A DNA stretch of 64,000 nucleotides from Moniliella sp. 'wahieum'. Its lineage: Eukaryota; Basidiomycota; Moniliellomycetes; Moniliellales; Moniliellaceae. This document shows, piece after piece, positions 58,840 to 64,000 of the stretch. The notes under the pieces were generated by a model. The model worked only from the letters and a program-made list of their open reading frames with translations. It did no database searches and was not told the DNA's origin. The DNA lies in assembly GCA_003971905.1 (NCBI GenBank), contig RSEE01000007.1, positions 992,001 to 1,056,000 on the forward strand, in the 5' to 3' direction. Within the stretch, counting starts at the first letter, position 1; every line of letters starts with the position of its first letter. Position numbers and translations under genes: made by a program.

Positions 58840-59235
58840 ATGAGCACCCAACCGCCTGCCGCCTACCCTGCGCCCAACGGCGCTGGCCTGGTCCTGCACC
58901 TGTACATCCAACCCAATGCCAGCCGGGACGAGCTGGTGGGCCTGCACGACGGCGAGCTCAAAGTCAGTGTCTCTGCCCCCCCCGTGGACGGTGCGTCGAA
59001 TGCGCGTCTGACCAAGCTTCTCTCCTCCGAGTTTGGCGTGCCCAAATCGGCCATCGTTCTCGAGCGCGGGCATACCTCTCGCCACAAACGCATTTTGGTT
59101 GAGGGTGTGGAGCTGGATCCGCCCTCGTCACTGCCTTTGGTGATCCAGGAGCTGTTGGCGACTCTGCCTCCTCCCGCCGCGCCGGAGCAGAAGACCTCCT
59201 CGAGTAAGAAGAAGAAGGGCAAAACAAGTAATTGA
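58840..59235 (+). CDS. DUF167 / UPF0235 (YggU-like) protein
   Basis: A small conserved protein of unknown biochemical role, found from bacteria (YggU) to humans (C15orf40). From the ATG at 58840 (MSTQPPAAYPAPNGAG) the 131-residue product has the family pattern. LHLYIQPNASRDELVGLHDG is followed by LKVSVSAPPVDGASNARLTK, LLSSEFGVPKSAIVLERGHT and SRHKRILVEG. A basic tail rich in Lys and Ser ends at the TGA at 59233-59235. An in-phase upstream frame extends to 58654 but is not family-like, so the 58840 start is preferred. The frame is intact, and it is a single exon. Confidence 0.9.
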   Translation: MSTQPPAAYPAPNGAGLVLHLYIQPNASRDELVGLHDGELKVSVSAPPVDGASNARLTKLLSSEFGVPKSAIVLERGHTSRHKRILVEGVELDPPSSLPLVIQELLATLPPPAAPEQKTSSSKKKKGKTSN

Positions 59236-59337
59236 AGAGAACAAATCCAGAATTGCTGGAATACAGACCCATGCAGGGTTTACACAGGGCTGCGTCTAAT
59301 CCCAGCGAGAAGTGGTCGGTCGCAGGAGTCGGTCCTT

Positions 59338-59612
59338 CGAGGTTGATGAGACCTGGAGTCTTAATGGTCCTCGAGGGTGATGCAATCGCCCCAGTGGCGG
59401 GGGTGGGGGTGGTCTAAGCCAACCAACAACACCTACAGAGGAACACCAAGCAGCCAGTCGCCACCAGGCGCTAGCCTGCGGAACACGCAAAGCAGAAGCG
59501 AGGAAACAACCCCACCACGGTCCTCCTACTAGCCCTGACGAGGGACTGAAGCTAAGCGACGTTGGCCAAAACCGCGAGCCACTTGCGGTAGCTCAACAGA
59601 GGTGGTGCAAAC
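59338..59612 (-). repeat. Dispersed repeat family, copy 3
   Basis: In the - orientation it shares the ordered blocks of the copies at 9585-9950 and 19058-19285. Matches extend to GTTGATGAGACC...GGAGTC on one side (strong with copy 1) and to TGGCCAACGTCG and CAACAGAGGTGGT on the other. The CAG- and TAG-ended blocks and the CACCCTCGAGGACC block are conserved. It lies just downstream of the DUF167 gene. Confidence 0.65.
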
Positions 59613-60196
59613 TCCAGCATTCCTTTCTTGTCGCGTAGGCTTGAAACTAGACTGCTTCTCGCCACCCCTGATCGATTATCCCCTCTTCAACCATCGATGC
59701 TCCGTGTCAGGCGCAGTCTAAAGGTTGGCCATTTTGGCGTTTCTCTATACCAGTAATGACACGAACCAAGATGTACCGCTGCACGCCATACGTACGCAAG
59801 TTAGCAATGCAATGAAGGGGCTTGCCCCCAGGCGATGGAGCAAAGCACTGTTGTTCTGTGTACCCCTTTCTATTTCCGGGTTACCAAGTCATCAAATTTG
59901 GGCATCGATGAACAGATCGCAACGAGATGGGGATGGTTGTGGGAAGGCTATGCCGCTCTGTACGCGTAGCATGTGCGAAACTGGAACATAATAGGGAACG
60001 TTTCTACCCATAATGCAGAACGGGGCACTCCTCCAGCGTTTGCTGACAGCCAACACCCCCCTCAATAGAAGGACAATGGATGATGCGTATTGGCGTTACC
60101 AGCATGTCGTGAGCCGTCTGACCCAACCGTTCCCTTCCAATCCAGATCTAGTGCGAATAGAGGCAGAATAATGTGGCGGAAAAGGCTCGAAAAAAT
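59613..60196. other. Intergenic, no gene recognised
   Basis: Between the third repeat copy and the tRNA gene. Nothing is supported. Confidence 0.45.
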
Positions 60197-60285
60197 GACG
60201 AGAGTGGGATTCGAACCCACGCCCCGGAGGACTGCGGTTAGGAAGGAACCTGAACACAGCGCGTTAACCACTTCGCTATCTCGCC
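60197..60285 (-). tRNA. tRNA-Leu(CAG) with 11-nt intron
   Basis: Read on the - strand, the acceptor stem GGCGAGA pairs with TCTCGTC. The D arm is GCG...CGC, and the anticodon stem CTGTG pairs with CGCAG around the loop TTCAGG, giving anticodon CAG. An 11-nt intron (TTCCTTCCTAA) follows position 37, the canonical eukaryotic site. A variable arm of about 11 nt and a perfect T arm, GTGGG-TTCGAAT-CCCAC, complete it. The mature length is 78 nt, slightly short for a leucine tRNA. The anticodon arm and following bases closely resemble other eukaryotic tRNA-Leu(CAG) genes. No CCA is encoded. Confidence 0.92.
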
Positions 60286-60805
60286 TGATGACCAACATGT
60301 CGTCACTTTGATCAAGATGATGCATATGAACCGCGTCACTCTTAGCGCTTAGCGCCGTGTTTAACGTTGAACGTTCATTGAACGTTTACGGTTACCGAAG
60401 AAAGGTGTCTGATAGATTGCAACCTGCAACAGGTACTTACCCAGCTGCCACCTTCTTTCTTGTAACGGTCCGAGCGAATGGCTCACATGCCCAGCTGACA
60501 CGGCCCACACGAAATGCATCCATATCCGATCAGAGGAAAGATATATAAAGGTCCCTGTTGCATCGTCCGCACCACACCCGATGGCGAGATGGGAGCATGC
60601 CATTCACAGAAGGGACGATGTGCATGCGACATGACGTTTTGGAAAGACTAACACAACCAGAAGGATCAAGACGGCACCCGACCAAAACAAACCAAGAGGT
60701 GCCTTTCGATAGAGGTGCCTTTCGATGAAGCAATCCGATGAGACTGCGTACTGACGAGCCGATGCACTGGTAGCTCGTCAAGGGAGGACGGAGGCGTACC
60801 GGGGC
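60286..60805. other. Intergenic, no gene recognised
   Basis: Includes AACGTT-type inverted motifs at about 60357-60388 upstream of the tRNA gene. No coding sequence is recognised. Confidence 0.4.
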
Positions 60806-62420
60806 CTAAGGCAAGGCGGCCAAGTAGCGGAGGAGGTCAAGCGCGATCTGCGCACGTCCTGCATCAGGTACAATCCGCCGCACCAGGTCGTGCAGCGCTT
60901 GCCACGTCTCAGCATCGGGGGTGGCGCGGGCAACTGACGAAGGGGGCAATTGGTTGGCGGCTAGCAACGCCGCCAGACCAACTGCAGTCCCTAACCCACC
61001 ACCCCCTGGGATTTGCCCGAGTTGCCCGGGCACAGCTTGGACCGCAGGCATGCCCTGGGGTAAGGATGGCAGCCCAGATCCCAATCCGAGGCCGGGTAGT
61101 GGGAGGAAGATTGTTTGGTGGAGGTGTGGCAAGGGGACCGGGCAGTCCAAGACCGAGGAGCCAAGGCCGCGACCCCCCTGCCGACATACCCTGGGGGGAA
61201 GCCAGTGCTTGCACAAGAGTAGCCAAGGGTCCCTGGTTGGAGGAAGGCACTAAGGGGGTGGCGCGGATCCTTGGCTTGAACCACTAAATTGTGTTCCCAG
61301 AAACGCGGCGCTGGCCAGGGCGGCAAACATGGTATCCCCTCCCTGGGAGAAGTTGGGAGGAAATGAGGGCGGGACCGACTGGCGCGGCCTGGCGGACCAC
61401 AGGTCTTGAAGACTCGGTGGTAATGCACTGGGTCCACCGGTCGTGCTGTCTCGCATGCATTCTCCGCGGGTGGGGAAGATGCAGTGGCCAAAGGGTGGTG
61501 AGTAAGTGGAGAGCGAGATCGGCCACGTTGATCTGCTTCTGCTTCGCGCGGGGTAGGAGGGCCGACTGTGCTGGCCGAGGAGGACGAAGAGGCGAAAGAA
61601 GTGGTGGAGGAAGTACTGTTGGATCGCCCGGTGGCCTCGTTGCGTAAGGACTCGGATCGGGGTCTGCGTACGCCCGATGGCGCGACCCCGCCTGGGCAGC
61701 GACCGCATTCGCATGGTTGGCTTGGTTGAGGAACTTGCGACACCGATTGCGGCACGACAGGGCGGAGCGGCCCAAAGTGGGTCGCAATCTCTTTCCACTT
61801 GTTGCCCACCTCGGCATGAAGAGAGAGCAGTTCCTTGTCCTCCTCGCCACTCCATGGGCGGTCGGTGACACTGAGGACATTGAGGTATCGGGCGGCGCAC
61901 TGGTCGTCGGTGCGGCCGTCCATGTCCTGGGCAATGCGCCACCAGAGCTTGCCGTGCACGGCCATCAGGGCCTGCAAACGAGCATCCTCGTCAGGGCTCC
62001 AAGGGGTGCTGCGCTTAACGGATGGGTCCAGGCTATAAACCAGCGTTTGCGGCAGTTTTTGGCGCTGCGGCCGGGGAGCTGCTCGGCGAGTTCTTGCCAG
62101 CGGCTGCTTTTGCCGCGGGCAGTGCCGTACTGGGCAACGAGCGAACGGAGTTTATTGTCCTCGTCCTTGGACCAGGGAGTGTACTCGTCAAATGCGCGGC
62201 GGGTGGGGGCCATGCTGCATGGGGCTTCGGCTGGAGAGAAAGCGCGAGTGGTAGCGATGGCAGCGGCGGACGCGGAGGTGCGGTGTGGTGGGGCTCGGTT
62301 GCGCACAGTCTCCGATTGGGGGGCCGAGGCGGCTATACCCGAGCGCGGCCTAGAAGAACCCAACGGCGGCAAGGGCGGGGCGGGCACACTGGCGCTGAGC
62401 CCAGCGGTGCCTGTAAACAT
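60806..62420 (-). CDS. Three-repeat Myb-type DNA-binding protein
   Basis: A nuclear DNA-binding protein with three Myb (SANT) repeats. R1 has YTPWSKDEDNKLRSLVAQYG and RWQELAEQLPGRSAKNCRKR. R2 has WSPDEDARLQALMAVHGKLW and RIAQDMDGRTDDQCAARYLN. R3 has WSGEEDKELLSLHAEVGNKW and KEIATHFGP, ending SCRNRCRKFLNQ after a slip. The Trp spacing follows the Myb pattern. The rest is Pro/Gly/Ser-rich and ends TWQALHDLVRRIVPDAGRAQ before IALDLLRYLAALP, stop at 60806-60808. Frame slips lie near 61990 (between R1 and R2, one C short in a C run), near 61765, and in the C-terminal half. The first ATG in phase is 62420; a later one at 62213 sits just before R1. It resembles the c-Myb/BAS1 class; targets are unknown. 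Confidence 0.87.
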
Positions 62421-63291
62421 GCAAACGTCAAGCGCTAATCGGCGCGCTCGGCCTGGCTGATTACCACAATCTCGTAATCAATCGCTATACCCGCGGCCCG
62501 GCTGGGAGCGCAGCTCAGACTGGTGCTGTGCGGCTGCGGTTGCTGGGGCAGGTGTTCACCATTTCAGCACCGCAGTGCGGCCGCATAACTGGTCCACCTG
62601 GTCTGCGTCCCAGACGGTCTACCGACGACTGCTGCGCAAGCCTGGCAACCCTAGCCCCCCCCCGCACCCGGCCATCTCCGAACTCCGAGACTGTTCCGCC
62701 CCCCCATTGCTCAGGCACTTCCTGGGGCTGCTCATGCTCATGTGGGCAGTGGGCTCTTCGGGGTTCCACGTCCTGCTGGCACCATTCCGCGTTCCACGTT
62801 CACAAGCCCATAATACTGGTGGCCCTGATATCGGATGTAAACGTTAAACCAGCGTGTATACGCCGGCCGGGAGATCACACATTATCAGCGTACGCGTTAT
62901 CCAGTAACTAGTAACCGGGCAAGCCAAACGCCAAGCCTCAAGCCCTCGGGCGCCAGGATGATGTGGGGGTTGCGGATTGGTGCGGAAGATCAACACTTGC
63001 ACCGACCATGCCCTCCGGTGGCTGGCATTGCCCAGCACACCTCGGGGCGCGTTGGGAAAAGGACAGAGGCACGGGGCCAGTGTGCACGGCTTATGTCAGC
63101 AGGGTGCCTGCATGGCGTCAGTGCCCAGGCGCGGCGCGTCTGATTTTTTCTTTTGCGCATGCCGACGGGGAGGGCAAGTGGGGCGGGGACTGGGTGGCTG
63201 ACGCCTGGGCCAGGCCGACGCAGCTGGCCTTCCTTTCACCACCATCGCTCCCCTTTGTGCAGTGCCCGTGTCTGCATCGCTGTCCACCACC
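62421..63291. other. Divergent promoter region of Myb and NAP1 genes
   Basis: No gene is recognised. The last ~60 bases are a pyrimidine-rich leader of NAP1. Confidence 0.45.
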
Positions 63292-64000
63292 ATGTCCGAG
63301 CGCGTCAACATCAGCTCCCGGCCAGAGGATGAGCTCGTGGCCCCCACCCCGCAGAACACCCCGCTACAGAACCAGCCCCTCACCCGCGAGGCCCTCAGCC
63401 GCCCTACTGTCGGCACTGTGGAGGAGGAGGACGAGGAGGCGGCAGCCGCCAATGCCCCCAACGAGGCTGCGGCCGCTACACTTGCTTCCAACCCCGCCCT
63501 GGCTGCCATGATTGCTGAGCGTCTGGGCAACCTGAACGGCGCGAGCAGCGGCTACGTTGAGGGTTTGCCTGATTACCTGCGCCGCCGGGTGGCCGGTCTC
63601 GAGGGCCTCCAGGCTCAGCACCTCAAGATCGAGGCTGAGTTCCAAAAGGAAATTATGGAGCTGGAGCGCAAGTTCCAGGTCAAGTACGCCCCGCTGTACC
63701 AGCAACGCAAGGACATCATTCTTGGTGCGCAGGAGCCTTCGGCTACGCTTGTTCTGGAGGGTGAGAAGGCCACCGAGGCCAAACTGGGTGAGAATGACGA
63801 TGAGGACGAGAAGAAGGAGTCCCTGTCCGAGGTCAAGGCACCTGCCGATGGCGAGAAGGGCATCCCTCAATTCTGGCTCACTGCTCTCCGCACCCACACC
63901 GCCCTGTCCGAGATCATCACGGAGCGGGACGAAGAGGCGCTGCAGTTCCTGCAGGACATTCGGATGAACACTTGCCCTCGGCGGGCAAGCCGGGTTTCCA
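63292..64000 (+). CDS. NAP1: Nucleosome assembly protein 1, 5' part
   Basis: A histone H2A-H2B chaperone that shuttles between cytoplasm and nucleus. The start is MSERVNISSRPEDELVAPTP at 63292. An Ala/Glu-rich N-terminus leads to the long dimerisation helix (YLRRRVAGLEGLQAQHLKIE, then FQKEIMELERKFQVKYAPLY). An acidic stretch follows, then the conserved IPQFWLTALRTHTALSEIIT and LQFLQDIRMN. At about 63973 the similarity moves one frame to HLPSAGKPGF, which fits loss of one C from a CC doublet. The gene runs off the right edge, so the earmuff domain and acidic tail are not seen. Confidence 0.94.
   Translation, partial: MSERVNISSRPEDELVAPTPQNTPLQNQPLTREALSRPTVGTVEEEDEEAAAANAPNEAAAATLASNPALAAMIAERLGNLNGASSGYVEGLPDYLRRRVAGLEGLQAQHLKIEAEFQKEIMELERKFQVKYAPLYQQRKDIILGAQEPSATLVLEGEKATEAKLGENDDEDEKKESLSEVKAPADGEKGIPQFWLTALRTHTALSEIITERDEEALQFLQDIRMNTCPRRASRVS

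Overview
The window is nuclear DNA of a filamentous or yeast-like fungus, most likely a basidiomycete. Short GT-AG introns of about 55-85 nt interrupt most genes. The gene set is fungal: a PAK kinase with a CRIB domain, a Zn2Cys6 regulator, Tel1, THI5, an RTA1-like protein and a TAF1 without bromodomains. Small secreted thaumatin-fold 'glycopeptide' proteins of the type common in Basidiomycota are also present. I cannot name the species, and no mitochondrial or bacterial segment is visible.

Layout. 1-9 kb: ARG1 (argininosuccinate synthase, -), a probable small membrane protein (+), and a Ste20/PAK kinase (-) with a G-rich upstream tract. 9-12 kb: one copy of a dispersed repeat, then a WrbA-type quinone oxidoreductase (+). 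12.9-18.3 kb: a large Zn2Cys6 transcription factor (-) and a YOP1/REEP ER-shaping protein (-). 19-22 kb: a second repeat copy and a truncated Osh3-like PH-domain gene (+). 22.9-33.8 kb: an accessory stretch with pectinesterase (+), ribosomal protein uS14/RPS29 (+), a secreted glycopeptide-type protein (-), a GH128-type glucanase (-), a 22-bp minisatellite and a thaumatin-like protein (+). 34-38 kb: a retrotransposon RNase H fragment (-) followed by TAF1 (+). 38.8-43.6 kb: an RTA1-like membrane protein (-), a possible small secreted protein (-) and THI5 (-). 45.5-55.3 kb: the giant TEL1/ATM kinase (-), divergent from a folylpolyglutamate/dihydrofolate synthase gene (+). 57.7-64 kb: TCTP (-), a DUF167/YggU protein (+), a third repeat copy, tRNA-Leu(CAG) with an intron (-), a three-repeat Myb protein (-), and the 5' part of NAP1 (+).

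The genes do not form a single pathway. The housekeeping genes are ordinary. The secreted carbohydrate-active and thaumatin-like genes between 22.9 and 33.8 kb look like an accessory, substrate-facing set, and three of the four have a TATATA-type box about 85-105 bp before the start codon.

A strong cross-cutting signal is that most long genes contain single-base frame breaks while their protein similarity continues in another frame. Many are a doublet or short homopolymer read one base too short, and some occur in compensating pairs. Essential genes (TAF1, TEL1, ARG1, NAP1) are affected, so I read this as indel error in the assembly rather than mass pseudogenisation. Exon coordinates for those genes are therefore outer limits of a disrupted reading frame.
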